In this document: positions 14,057-20,850 of the stretch, in pieces
Numbering within the stretch: position 1 is the first letter of the stretch
Layout: the number at the start of each line of letters is the position of its first letter
Assembly: GCA_020052975.1 (NCBI GenBank)
Contig: JAGVOC010000379.1
Location: 1-21,442 of the forward strand
DNA: 21,442 nt
DNA from: Desulfobacterales bacterium
GTDB lineage: Bacteria > Desulfobacterota > Desulfobacteria > Desulfobacterales > RPRI01
Reading direction: 5' to 3'
Translations under genes and position numbers: made by a program
Notes under the pieces: generated by a model
What the model was told of the DNA's origin: nothing
Seen by the model: only the letters and a program-made list of their open reading frames with translations
Database searches by the model: none

Positions 14057-15204
14057 CTGAAACCGAGCCTGCCGGGATATACGTCCATATCCCTTTTTGT
14101 GTCAAAAAATGCCCCTACTGCGATTTTTATTCCATCACTGATCCGTCGCTCAAAAATGCATTTGTAAAAGCCTTAACCGCTGAGATATCCATGTACAGTG
14201 AAGCGCCGTTTCTGTTTGACACCATCTATGTTGGTGGCGGCACCCCTTCCGTTCTTAAAGCAGATTATATCGGCAGAATCGTCGAAGCAGCTTCCACATC
14301 TTTCAACATGGTATCAGATCCGGAGATAACAATAGAGATCAATCCCGGAACCGTCAGTCCGGGTTCATTAAAGTCTTTCAGGCAGTCGGGCATAAACAGG
14401 ATAAATATCGGAGTTCAATCTTTTCAGGATGGCAATCTGAAATTCCTGGGCCGGATTCATTCGGCGAAAGAAGCCAAATCAGCAGTCAAATGGGCCCGAA
14501 GCGCCGGGTTTGAGAACCTTGGCATGGATTTGATTTATGGCATTCCGGGACAGACAAAAAAATCCTGGCTTTGCGATCTGGAAACAGCCGTGCAACATAA
14601 ACCTGAACATTTATCATGCTATATGCTCACTTTCGAATCAGGAACCCCCCTGGATAAAGATTTGAAAAACGGCAGAATTTCTCTGATAGATGAATCACTT
14701 GCAGGCTCTTTGTTTGAATTAACCATTGAATATTTAGAAAGCTGCGGCTTTATTCATTACGAGATTTCGAACTTTGCCGGTTCGGAGAAGAAAATATCAC
14801 GGCATAATACAAAATACTGGACTTTTGCTCCTTATATCGGGCTCGGGCCGTCAGCACATTCATTTTATGGAACAAAGCGAAGCTGGAACCGCCGCAGCGT
14901 CAAAGACTATATAAATGATATCGATTCAGGTATAATACCGGCAGAAGGAGAGGAAGACTTATCGAGGGAACAGCAGATTATTGAAGCCATCTTTCTGGGC
15001 TTGAGGCAAAAGCGCGGGATAGATATCGGTTTTTTTAACGAAAAATTCAATGTAAGATTTGAGGATATTTTCAGGGAGACCATTTCGGATTTAAGAAAAA
15101 AGGAGCTTATAGTTATCTGCGATGACAAGTGCGCTCTCACAAAAAAAGGCATGGTTCTTCTTGACAGCATTTGCGCAGAGTTTGTATGTATGGAAATTGG
15201 ATAG
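14041..15204 (+). CDS. hemW: HemW-like radical SAM heme chaperone, no canonical start codon
   Basis: HemW (often misnamed HemN) is a coproporphyrinogen-oxidase-like radical SAM protein that binds heme. The reading frame encodes GIYVHIPFCVKKCPYCDFYS, with the canonical CX3CX2C cluster motif at codons 14098, 14110 and 14116. VGGGTPSVL, INRINIGVQSFQD, LGMDLIYGIPGQTKKSW, HYEISNFA and YIGLGPSAHSF are further HemW blocks. The first ATG in frame is 14191, which would remove the cluster motif. The last in-frame stop before it is TAA at 14038-14040, and no ATG, GTG, TTG or CTG lies between. The start given is simply the first codon after that stop; ATA at 14044 or 14077 is the only near-cognate option near the expected N-terminus. 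The rest is intact. Confidence 0.85.
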   Translation, partial: TINHKPETEPAGIYVHIPFCVKKCPYCDFYSITDPSLKNAFVKALTAEISMYSEAPFLFDTIYVGGGTPSVLKADYIGRIVEAASTSFNMVSDPEITIEINPGTVSPGSLKSFRQSGINRINIGVQSFQDGNLKFLGRIHSAKEAKSAVKWARSAGFENLGMDLIYGIPGQTKKSWLCDLETAVQHKPEHLSCYMLTFESGTPLDKDLKNGRISLIDESLAGSLFELTIEYLESCGFIHYEISNFAGSEKKISRHNTKYWTFAPYIGLGPSAHSFYGTKRSWNRRSVKDYINDIDSGIIPAEGEEDLSREQQIIEAIFLGLRQKRGIDIGFFNEKFNVRFEDIFRETISDLRKKELIVICDDKCALTKKGMVLLDSICAEFVCMEIG

Positions 15205-15298
15205 GGAAAAGGCATGAGGCGTAAGGATAGGGAAAAACAAGTGATCAGTTATCAGTAATCTGTTGCCGGGAACCAGAAACCAGTAACCAGAGACCATT
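15205..15298 (+). repeat. Heptad repeat cluster, same block order as 583-694
   Basis: AAGGCATGAGGCGTAAGG (15211-15228), then GTGATCAGTTATCAGTAATC (15241-15260), then TGCCGGGAACCAGAAACCAG (15263-15282) and CCAGAGACC. The three blocks keep the order and orientation of the dtd-dacB cluster. Confidence 0.75.
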
Positions 15299-15304
15299 TT
15301 ATCA

Positions 15305-15475
15305 ATGAACCGATTTTATGTTTTTATAATAAGGATTGTACTTGGCGCGGCATTCGCCGTTTTATTGTCCCGGTTTTTTTATCCGGACTGGAAAATCATA
15401 TATGTTGCCGGACTGGGTGCTTTTTTAGTAACAGTGGCGTATGTTCTTGAATACTGGAGAAAGCGAAAGCCATAA
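15305..15475 (+). CDS. Small two-helix membrane protein, 56 residues, unknown function
   Basis: This short frame between hemW and selB starts MNRFYVFIIRIVLGAAFAVL and ends YWRKRKP. Two hydrophobic segments (residues about 5-24 and 31-49) flank a short loop (RFFYPDW), with a basic C-terminus, so an inner-membrane hairpin is predicted. The ATG at 15305 has only a weak AGAG upstream, provided by a heptad repeat. Codon use is similar to the neighbours and both sides are repeat tracts, making this the only coding-looking island in the gap. I do not recognise a family. It could be a conserved small membrane protein cotranscribed with hemW or selB. Confidence 0.6.
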   Translation: MNRFYVFIIRIVLGAAFAVLLSRFFYPDWKIIYVAGLGAFLVTVAYVLEYWRKRKP

Positions 15476-15590
15476 GGCAAGAGGCATGAGGCGGGAAGAG
15501 CAAGAGGCAAGGAATTGGTTTGTGGTTTCTGGTTTATAGTTTCTGGTTAAACCAGAGACCAGCAATTAGAGACCAGAGACTATAAAGGAG
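15476..15590 (+). repeat. Heptad repeat cluster, head-to-head
   Basis: AAGGCAAGAGGCATGAGGCG with a 7-nt period (15475-15494) is followed by GGTTTCTGGTTTATAGTTTC and then by the complementary AAACCAGAGACCAG and AGAGACCAGAGAC (15548-15580). The switch of orientation can form a cruciform around 15540-15560. selB starts 12 bp downstream of the cluster. Confidence 0.75.
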
Positions 15591-15601
15591 ATATTATATC
15601 T

Positions 15602-17512
15602 GTGAAACAGATTGTTCTTGGAACTGCCGGGCACATTGATCACGGGAAAACGACTCTCGTCAAGGCCCTCACAGGCATAAATACAGACAGGCTCAAGGAA
15701 GAGCAGCTCCGGGGAATAACGATAGAACTCGGGTTCGCGTGGCTGGATCTTCCGGGCGGCCTGAGAATCGGAATCGTGGATGTTCCGGGACATGAAAAGT
15801 TTGTGAAAAACATGGTTGCCGGAGCCACAGGCATTGACGTTGTCGCGATGGTGATAGCCGCGGATGAAGGCGTGATGCCCCAGACAAGGGAGCATATGGA
15901 GATATGCCAGCTTCTCGGGGTAAAATACGGTTTTGTTGTCCTTACCAAGACGGATCTTGTAGATGATGAATGGCTGGAGCTTGTAACAGATGACATCAGG
16001 AAGTTTGTAAAAGACACTTTTCTCGACGGCGCCCCTCTTCTTCCCGTATCCGCCGTAACCGGAAAGGGAATCCCCGAATTCATAAAGACGCTGGACGAAC
16101 TGAGTCCGAAAATTCCGGGGCGATCCTCCTCCGGCCTGTTCCGCCTTCCCGTGGACAGGGTTTTTACCATGAAGGGATTCGGCACTGTTATAACCGGCAC
16201 CCTTATATCGGGCAGGGTAGAGGTCGGGGAAACAATCATGATATATCCTTCAGGCGTAACTTCCAAAGTTCGCGGAATCCAGGTCCATAACGAAAGCGTG
16301 AACGAGGCTGTCGCAGGCATGCGTACAGCTATCAATTTTCAGGGGCTTGACAAGACATCCGTAGACCGGGGAGAAGTCGTTTCCACACCCGGCGCACTTA
16401 TCCCCGGGTACATGCTTGACGTTTCCCTGCACCTTCTTAAAAGCAACAGGAAGCCCGTCAAAAACCGCACCCGTGTGAGATTTCATGCCGGCACAAGTGA
16501 AATATTGGGGAATCTGGTTCTGCTTGACAGGGAGGAGCTTCTTCCCGGTGAAGAGACTGTAGCCCAGATCAGGCTCGACTCTCCGACAGCGGTTGTAAAA
16601 GACGACAGGTTTGTTCTCAGGAGCTTTTCTCCCGTAAGAACAATTGCAGGCGGACAAATTCTTAACCCGGTCCCCCGGAAACATAAGAGATTCAAGCCGG
16701 AAGTTACGGAAGGCTTGAAAAGCCTTTCAACCCTTTTACCGGAAGAATTGATTGCCTATTATGTTGCCGAATCCGGATATATGGGCGTCTCCTTTTCGGA
16801 TTTAAAGGTCATGACAAACATTACCGAAAAACATCTTGACCTAAACCTGCAGAATCTTTTGTCGAAAAAGAAGATTGTCCTGATTGATAAAGAAAGCAGA
16901 ATTTATCTTCATCAGGCCGGTATCGAGAATCTCAAGAAAGAAATGCACGATTTTATAGATGCTTATCACCGGGCAAACTCCCTTAAAGCAGGAATGCCCA
17001 AGGAAGAATTGAAATCGAAGCTGCCGGATTTTTTAAACCCCAAGCTTTTTATCCTCATTATCAACCAGATGATAAAAGATAAAAAGATTGCCCTTGACGA
17101 GGATATGGTTCGTCTTGAAGGTCATAAGGTTTCACTCGGGGAAGACCAGAGCAGCATAAAAATTAAAATAATAAAGGCCTATAAGGAGAGCGGGCTCACA
17201 CCCCCATATCTGAAGGAACTGGTTCAGGAGCATAAAATGGATCCTGCAAGGGCGAAAGAGGTGCTCACACATCTTGTAGATGAGGGGGTCGTCTTAAAGG
17301 TCAAGGAAGACCTCTATTTTCATTCGGATAATATCAATGACATTAAAAACAGGATGATCGAATTTCTGCGGAAAAACGGCGAAATGTCGGCGCCGCAGTT
17401 CAAGGAAATGGCCGGGGCATCACGGAAGTTTCTGATACCCCTTCTCGAATATTTTGATTCGAAGAACGTGACAATCCGTATCGGAGATATAAGGAAGCTG
17501 CGGAAAGGATAA
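15602..17512 (+). CDS. selB: Selenocysteine-specific elongation factor SelB
   Basis: SelB is a GTPase that delivers selenocysteyl-tRNA to UGA codons marked by a SECIS hairpin. The G domain shows [13 protein letters not shown] (G1), RGITIELGF (G2), [12 protein letters not shown] (G3) and LTKTDLVD (G4). EF-Tu-like domains II and III follow ([24 protein letters not shown]), and the C-terminal portion (from about residue 375) is the winged-helix array that binds SECIS RNA. The 636-residue length is full size. GTG at 15602 has a strong AAAGGAG ribosome binding site. The gene implies selenoprotein synthesis in this organism. selA, selC and selD are not in the window. Confidence 0.97.
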   Translation: MKQIVLGTAGHIDHGKTTLVKALTGINTDRLKEEQLRGITIELGFAWLDLPGGLRIGIVDVPGHEKFVKNMVAGATGIDVVAMVIAADEGVMPQTREHMEICQLLGVKYGFVVLTKTDLVDDEWLELVTDDIRKFVKDTFLDGAPLLPVSAVTGKGIPEFIKTLDELSPKIPGRSSSGLFRLPVDRVFTMKGFGTVITGTLISGRVEVGETIMIYPSGVTSKVRGIQVHNESVNEAVAGMRTAINFQGLDKTSVDRGEVVSTPGALIPGYMLDVSLHLLKSNRKPVKNRTRVRFHAGTSEILGNLVLLDREELLPGEETVAQIRLDSPTAVVKDDRFVLRSFSPVRTIAGGQILNPVPRKHKRFKPEVTEGLKSLSTLLPEELIAYYVAESGYMGVSFSDLKVMTNITEKHLDLNLQNLLSKKKIVLIDKESRIYLHQAGIENLKKEMHDFIDAYHRANSLKAGMPKEELKSKLPDFLNPKLFILIINQMIKDKKIALDEDMVRLEGHKVSLGEDQSSIKIKIIKAYKESGLTPPYLKELVQEHKMDPARAKEVLTHLVDEGVVLKVKEDLYFHSDNINDIKNRMIEFLRKNGEMSAPQFKEMAGASRKFLIPLLEYFDSKNVTIRIGDIRKLRKG

Positions 17513-17852
17513 AAAATCAGGGTTCAAGTGAAAAAGCCTACCACGACTCTCACCACTTACGCCTGACGCCTTACGCCTCACGTTCTTTCCCTTTGTGCCC
17601 TTTGTGCCTCTGCTCCTCGACCCCTCGAACCCTCGAATCCTGTTTTTACCATTCACTATTCACTGTTCACTATTCACTGTTTTTTAAAATATCTCTTGAA
17701 ATAGATTATGTTGTTTGTTAAAAGGCATCAGACTTTTGAAGAACGCCTGATTTTGACCAGGCACAAATAAGTCGGGTTTTCGGTTCATACTTACTTGTTT
17801 TAATTAATAATAATAACCGGGAACTATAAACAAGAGACCAGAAACCAAATAT
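17513..17852. other. Non-coding gap between selB and tRNA-His, rich in short repeats
   Basis: ACGCCTGACGCCTTACGCCT (7-nt period, from 17560), CCCTTTGTGCCCTTTGTGCC and CCTCGAACCCTCGAATCC (about 17590-17640), then TTCACTATTCACTGTTCACT (17650-17690) follow in sequence. A solo left arm of the structured element lies at 17729-17761, and another CCAGAAA tract ends at 17848. No terminator for selB was identified. Confidence 0.6.
17729..17761 (+). repeat. Solo left arm of the structured palindromic element
   Basis: This 33-bp stretch (CAGACTTTTGAAGAACGCC and following bases) matches the left arm of the complete element at 17961-17993 at 27 of 33 positions, in the same orientation. No core or right arm follows. 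A shorter, weaker relative (AAGACTTTTGAAAAAC) is at 1933-1948, right after the dacB stop. Confidence 0.6.
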
Positions 17853-17929
17853 GGTGGGTGTAGCTCAGTTGGCAGAGCACCGGGTTGTGGCCCCGGTTGT
17901 CGAGGGTTCAATCCCCTTCACTCACCCCA
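17853..17929 (+). tRNA. tRNA-His (GTG anticodon)
   Basis: A full cloverleaf is present: acceptor GTGGGTG/CACTCAC with one G-T pair, the extra 5' G(-1) at 17853 opposite discriminator C that marks tRNA-His, D arm GCTC/GAGC, and anticodon stem CCGGG/CCCGG. The anticodon is GTG at 17887-17889, and the T arm is GAGGG/CCCTT with TTCAATC. CCA is encoded (17927-17929). Confidence 0.97.
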
Positions 17930-17959
17930 TTTTTATTAAGGGTTTTGATTAACTCTCCT

Positions 17960-18104
17960 TGAGACCTTTGAAGAACGCCCAATTTTGCCCAAGTTCAAGG
18001 AAGGCGAAAATTTTAACCGGAGGAATACATTGAAGTATTTTGAGGATTGAAATTTGAGCCTGACACAGTAATCGGGCAAAAGGGGGCGTTATACAAAGGT
18101 CTCA
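17960..18104 (+). repeat. Structured intergenic palindromic element, complete copy 2
   Basis: Long outer arms (17960-17990 and 18074-18104) are complementary at 27 of 31 positions. A second stem pairs 18003-18013 with 18050-18060 (9 of 11). The inner stem AATAC (18024-18028)/GTATT (18035-18039) is extended by two G-T pairs. The core (17982-18074, 93 bp) aligns with 1-92: shared single-stranded blocks are CAAG.TCAAGGAA, CGGAGG, and TGACAC followed by ATCG. The element fits exactly between two tRNA genes and ends 4 bp before tRNA-Arg. Confidence 0.8.
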
Positions 18105-18108
18105 TTTT

Positions 18109-18185
<77 letters not shown>

Positions 18186-18233
18186 ATAATATAAACATCC
18201 TGTTTTCTCCTCTTCTTTTTCTGTAATTTTAAT

Positions 18234-18262
18234 TTGCCGGTTTTCTGCAACTATGTTATTAT
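18234..18262 (+). promoter_or_regulatory. Sigma-70 type promoter of the Phd/RelE-type TA pair
   Basis: TTGCCG (18234-18239) and TATTAT (18257-18262) are separated by 17 nt. The antitoxin ATG lies 30 bp downstream with an AAGGAG ribosome binding site. Confidence 0.65.
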
Positions 18263-18270
18263 CTTAACAT
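18253..18270 (+). promoter_or_regulatory. Candidate TA operator palindrome over the -10
   Basis: ATGTTA and TAACAT form a perfect inverted repeat around TTATCT, covering the -10 hexamer and the start point. This is the usual place for autorepression by an antitoxin or toxin-antitoxin complex. Confidence 0.55.
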
Positions 18271-18292
18271 TCCTTAAAAAAGGAGATGATAA

Positions 18293-18502
18293 ATGCAAAG
18301 TTTGATAGAAAATGTAAAACCTGAATATATAGTCAACAAAAAAGGAAACAAAAAAGCTGTTATCCTCAGTATCCGGGAATACGAATCCATTATCGAATGG
18401 ATCGAAGACTTGGAGGATGCAAATGATCTGCTCAGAGCCGAAAGAGAAGCGGACTCTTTCGTTCCATACGATAAATTCCGATCCGACTGGATCAACAGGT
18501 GA
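18293..18502 (+). CDS. Phd/YefM-type antitoxin
   Basis: This 69-residue protein looks like a type II antitoxin. The N-terminal half contains EYIVNKKGNKKAVILSIREYESI, the strand-helix pattern of Phd/YefM DNA-binding domains (a VILS-x-x-EYE core). The C-terminal half (WIEDLEDANDLLRAEREA) is acidic and helical, as expected for the toxin-binding segment. The ATG at 18293 has a strong AAGGAG ribosome binding site, a promoter and a palindromic operator just upstream. The stop overlaps the toxin start by four bases (GTGA). The role is inferred from family and arrangement. Confidence 0.88.
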   Translation: MQSLIENVKPEYIVNKKGNKKAVILSIREYESIIEWIEDLEDANDLLRAEREADSFVPYDKFRSDWINR

Positions 18503-18756
18503 ATTATCAGATCATCATAGAGAAGAAGGCTATTAAAGAAGCTGAGAAAATTCCCGTGTCTTACCGGGCTGCTATAGATAAAGCTATTCTTTCGCTTGCA
18601 TCCAATCCAAGGCCTGTCGGTTCCAAAAAACTTACGGAAAAAGAAGGATATCGCCTTAGATCAGGCAATTATCGAATTCTTTATACCATAGACGATGATA
18701 CTAAGATCGTTGTAATCTACAGAATAAAGATCAAAGGGAAGTCCATATACAAATAA
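18499..18756 (+). CDS. RelE/ParE-family toxin
   Basis: This 85-residue protein has the RelE/ParE pattern: MNYQIIIEKKAIKEAEKIPVS at the N-terminus, ILSLASNPRPVGSKKL, then YRLRSGNYRILYTIDDDTKIVVIYRI with the conserved arginines and the terminal strand. RelE members cleave mRNA in the ribosomal A site. The R-x-RxGxYRxLY motif with arginines is present, but the target cannot be read from sequence. It starts at GTG 18499, overlapping the antitoxin stop by 4 nt, which indicates translational coupling. No terminator with a T tract follows; a hairpin lies at 18800-18836. Confidence 0.92.
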   Translation: MNYQIIIEKKAIKEAEKIPVSYRAAIDKAILSLASNPRPVGSKKLTEKEGYRLRSGNYRILYTIDDDTKIVVIYRIKIKGKSIYK

Positions 18757-18799
18757 CATCCTTCAGCCGATAGCCGCACCTCACCGACCTGCAGTGTCA

Positions 18800-18836
18800 A
18801 TGATGTTGCAAATTTTCCTTGTAAATTTGCAATCAT
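18800..18836 (+). repeat. Strong hairpin without T tract
   Basis: TTGCAAATTT (18806-18815) and AAATTTGCAA (18823-18832) are perfectly complementary around a 7-nt loop. The stem extends through ATGAT/ATCAT with a 2-nt bulge. No T run follows on either strand, so it is a poor intrinsic terminator. Confidence 0.6.
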
Positions 18837-19065
18837 GTATTTGTTCGGAGGAATATAGAGGCTGAATCACATCTTGCAATATCGATGTTCTCCATGTTGC
18901 CTTCCGCACATATGAACTCCCTCGGCACCACGAAGCATTGCATCCTTTCTCAGCATATTTCCAGTCTACAATCTTCTAATGCCCCCGTCAATTTATATAT
19001 TGATGAACGTCCCCTATATTTCCCCCGACTGAAAATCCTCACATGTATGCTCAAGGAGATATAAA

Positions 19066-19095
19066 ATGACCCACACGATTACACGAAGACCCTAA
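19066..19095 (+). pseudogene. Nine-codon frame with strong ribosome binding site, probable gene remnant
   Basis: AAGGAGATATAAAATG gives an almost ideal translation start at 19066. The frame encodes only MTHTITRRP before TAA at 19093. This could be the beginning of a gene that has been cut off, or a leader peptide. No continuation in other frames was recognised. Confidence 0.3.
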
Positions 19096-19111
19096 ATTAA
19101 TATATACTTCC

Positions 19112-19486
19112 TCAAAAAAACAGCCAGCATAGAAATCTCCCGATCTCCATGCTGACCATCTTCCCTCTTACATCTCCCCAGCTGCTTTCTGTTTTATAGT
19201 CTTGGTTTAAATGCACGATATCATCTTTATTAATCATCTGACCGTTTGACATTGTCCAGTCCATTTCCGAATAATGCACTATTTTTTCAATATCATGCTC
19301 CTTCATTCGCCCGTTCCAGATGCGGAAGGTATATTTTAACACATTCCATATGCAGATAATCGGATTTCTGGTTATGGACATAAGGTCAACCTTTGCACCA
19401 CTGTCTGTCGAGTATTTATCAATCGTGCCTTCCTGAATATATTTTCTCATGTGTCTGGAGAACTTATCCCAATTTTCAATGCGCAA
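19112..19486 (-). CDS. Hypothetical protein, 124 residues
   Basis: This orphan frame lies in AT-rich accessory DNA. The start given is a TTG at 19486 (MRIENWDKFSRHMRKYIQEG); an in-frame ATG at 19450 is an alternative. Neither has a clear ribosome binding site. The N-terminal portion is basic and helical (FSRHMRKYIQEGTIDKY), the middle contains WNVLKYTFRIWNGRMKEHDI and KIVHYSEMDWTMSN, and the end is a hydrophobic LCWLFF. The WNVLKY...KIVHYSEMD pattern suggests a small helical protein rather than noise, but I cannot name the family. It may be a degraded member with a C-terminal frameshift extension. Confidence 0.5.
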   Translation of the reverse strand: MRIENWDKFSRHMRKYIQEGTIDKYSTDSGAKVDLMSITRNPIICIWNVLKYTFRIWNGRMKEHDIEKIVHYSEMDWTMSNGQMINKDDIVHLNQDYKTESSWGDVRGKMVSMEIGRFLCWLFF

Positions 19487-20184
19487 TTACTCAGGTTACG
19501 GTGAAATTATTCACCGGCGGGCTAAAAACATCAATCTATTGTTAAAGCCTCAGTAAGTAGAACAACTGTGAGAAAAGAAGTGGCAACGGTTTTAACAGAA
19601 TACATTCCGGCAAGTGAAATTAACCAACGTTGTTTCTAACACTTTCCCCAGCCTTTCTCTTATGGCTTTTTATATTCTGAAAAAATCGTGAAGCACGGGA
19701 TATCTGGAACAATGCCCGATCTGTTTCTTTAACTCTGCATCGGTTTTCCACAGCTTTTTCTTTATCAGAAAGAATTTTCACTGATTATAAAGGCTTTTAA
19801 AGTTGTTTTAATTGGTTTTGTTTTTCAGAAAAATTGGATTTATGGATATTCTGTTTTTATGAGATGGGATGGAGAGACATTGTTCTAATATTTTACAAAA
19901 TGAACATGTTACTACTATGCTATTACAATCTGACTGGAATGGGAGAATGTTCGTAATTACATTTCTGCGGGTAGCTGTAGCGCGCGCTTTTCCTAATGTT
20001 ATTCCTGAATGCTTTTTAACGACACACTTGGAAGGCCGTTTAGCGGTCTGACCATTATGGGACTTCGTAAGCAAAACACTCTGGGAAATATCCAGGACAC
20101 CGGCAAAAGGCCAGTTGCATGAATTTTTCAGGACAACACAAGTCCTAAATCTATTTAATGAGAATATATCGGTGATTACTACTT
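19487..20184. other. Gene-poor accessory gap
   Basis: I see no supported gene. Three short open stretches look more protein-like than chance: plus strand around 19529-19640 (contains VRKEVATVLTEYIPASE, no usable start); minus strand 19620-19781 (GTG start, 53 codons, contains RALFQISRASRFFQNIKS); and overlapping frames on both strands at 19808-20074. None has a ribosome binding site or recognised domain. Decayed genes are the likeliest explanation. Confidence 0.4.
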
Positions 20185-20211
20185 AAAAAGCAGGACCATT
20201 TCTGACCCTGC
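20185..20211 (-). terminator. Rho-independent terminator of the PEP-CTERM gene
   Basis: On the minus strand GCAGG (20207-20211) pairs with CCTGC (20190-20194) around a 12-nt loop and is followed directly by TTTTT (20189-20185). It lies 27 bp past the PEP-CTERM stop codon. Confidence 0.75.
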
Positions 20212-20237
20212 CTTTTGATATGTTTACACTACATGTT

Positions 20238-20711
20238 TTATTTATTCAGTTTTCTCCTAATCCCTGCCAGCCCAATCAGACCAAACCCAAGAAGCAGCAT
20301 TGTTGCTGGCTCTGGTACTGGATTGCTAGTTGTTGTAGTAAAAACCCAATTATAGTTTGATGTAGATGCTGAATATGCCCAGTTGTTCCATGTCATATAC
20401 GCATCCTGTGTAGATTGATCCCATTGATAGGCGTTTGGAGTCCAAATGTTATTCATATAATCAAAATCACCTATATCATTTAACGCCGCAAAATTAGCAC
20501 CGCCCGCCCAGTTGGTATACCAATCTGTTAACTCAGTGAGTACTAACCAACCATTATTGTCAGTATCTACCCCTGTAAATGAGCCTGATAAACTTTCATA
20601 ACCGAGATTAGTTGCCTGATAGTCAACATTGACATTAGTTGCACTTGCCACCCCAGCCATGCAAACTATAAACAAGCCAACGAACAAACCTACCAATAGA
20701 TTCCTTTTCAT
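20238..20711 (-). CDS. PEP-CTERM sorting-domain protein, exported
   Basis: This is a 157-residue exported protein. The N-terminus MKRNLLVGLFVGLFIVCMAG forms a signal peptide ending near ASA. The mature part is rich in Trp, Tyr, Asn, Thr and Ser (for example WVFTTTTSNP). The C-terminus is a textbook PEP-CTERM signal: VPEPATMLLLGFGLIGLAGI followed by basic RRKLNK, recognised by an exosortase that processes surface or extracellular-matrix proteins. The function of the mature domain is unknown. I start at the second ATG (20711), because GGAGG is seven bases upstream of it but only one base from the first ATG (20717). It has its own sigma-54-type promoter and terminator. No exosortase gene is in the window. 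Confidence 0.93.
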   Translation of the reverse strand: MKRNLLVGLFVGLFIVCMAGVASATNVNVDYQATNLGYESLSGSFTGVDTDNNGWLVLTELTDWYTNWAGGANFAALNDIGDFDYMNNIWTPNAYQWDQSTQDAYMTWNNWAYSASTSNYNWVFTTTTSNPVPEPATMLLLGFGLIGLAGIRRKLNK

Positions 20712-20804
20712 TATCATTCCTCCTTTTTTAGTTTTTAAATTAATTTTAGATCTATTTCAGATTGCTGCTTTAGATCTCTGTTTAATTCGTTACCTCTAAA
20801 GTAC

Positions 20805-20821
20805 CGCAATGATCATGCCAA
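20805..20821 (-). promoter_or_regulatory. Sigma-54 (-24/-12) promoter of the PEP-CTERM gene
   Basis: The minus strand reads TTGGCATGATCATTGCG. Its GG (20818-20819) and GC (20806-20807) have the exact 10-nt separation of the RpoN consensus TGGCAC-N5-TTGC, with nine of the ten conserved bases matching. The expected start is near 20794, leaving a leader of about 83 nt before ATG 20711. Confidence 0.75.
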
Positions 20822-20850
20822 CAATAAACCGTTTCGCCTTGATATTTATA

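Larger units (their letters stand above)
18757..19111. other. Non-coding accessory gap after the TA pair
   Basis: I see no full-length gene. The stretch holds a strong hairpin (18800-18836) and a nine-codon frame with an excellent ribosome binding site (19066-19095). Both strands have only short open stretches, consistent with decayed coding DNA. Confidence 0.5.

Noticed and set aside
13965..14058. Tandem CCATAAA/CCAGAGA repeats as a CRISPR array
   Set aside because: The units are 7 nt, directly adjacent and without spacers, and no cas genes are present.
14191..15204. hemW starting at ATG 14191
   Set aside because: This start would remove the CX3CX2C cluster motif that is clearly encoded in frame upstream.
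15640..16335. 231-codon frame on the minus strand opposite selB
   Set aside because: It lies entirely antisense to SelB, is serine/threonine-rich by codon complementarity and has no recognisable domain.
18253..18300. tRNA-linked integrase attachment site next to tRNA-Arg
   Set aside because: No direct repeat of the tRNA 3' end and no integrase gene were found in the remaining 3 kb.
19808..20074. Overlapping 88-codon (minus) and 60-codon (plus) frames
   Set aside because: They have no ribosome binding site, no domain and an unusual composition, and the two frames lie opposite each other in decayed DNA.
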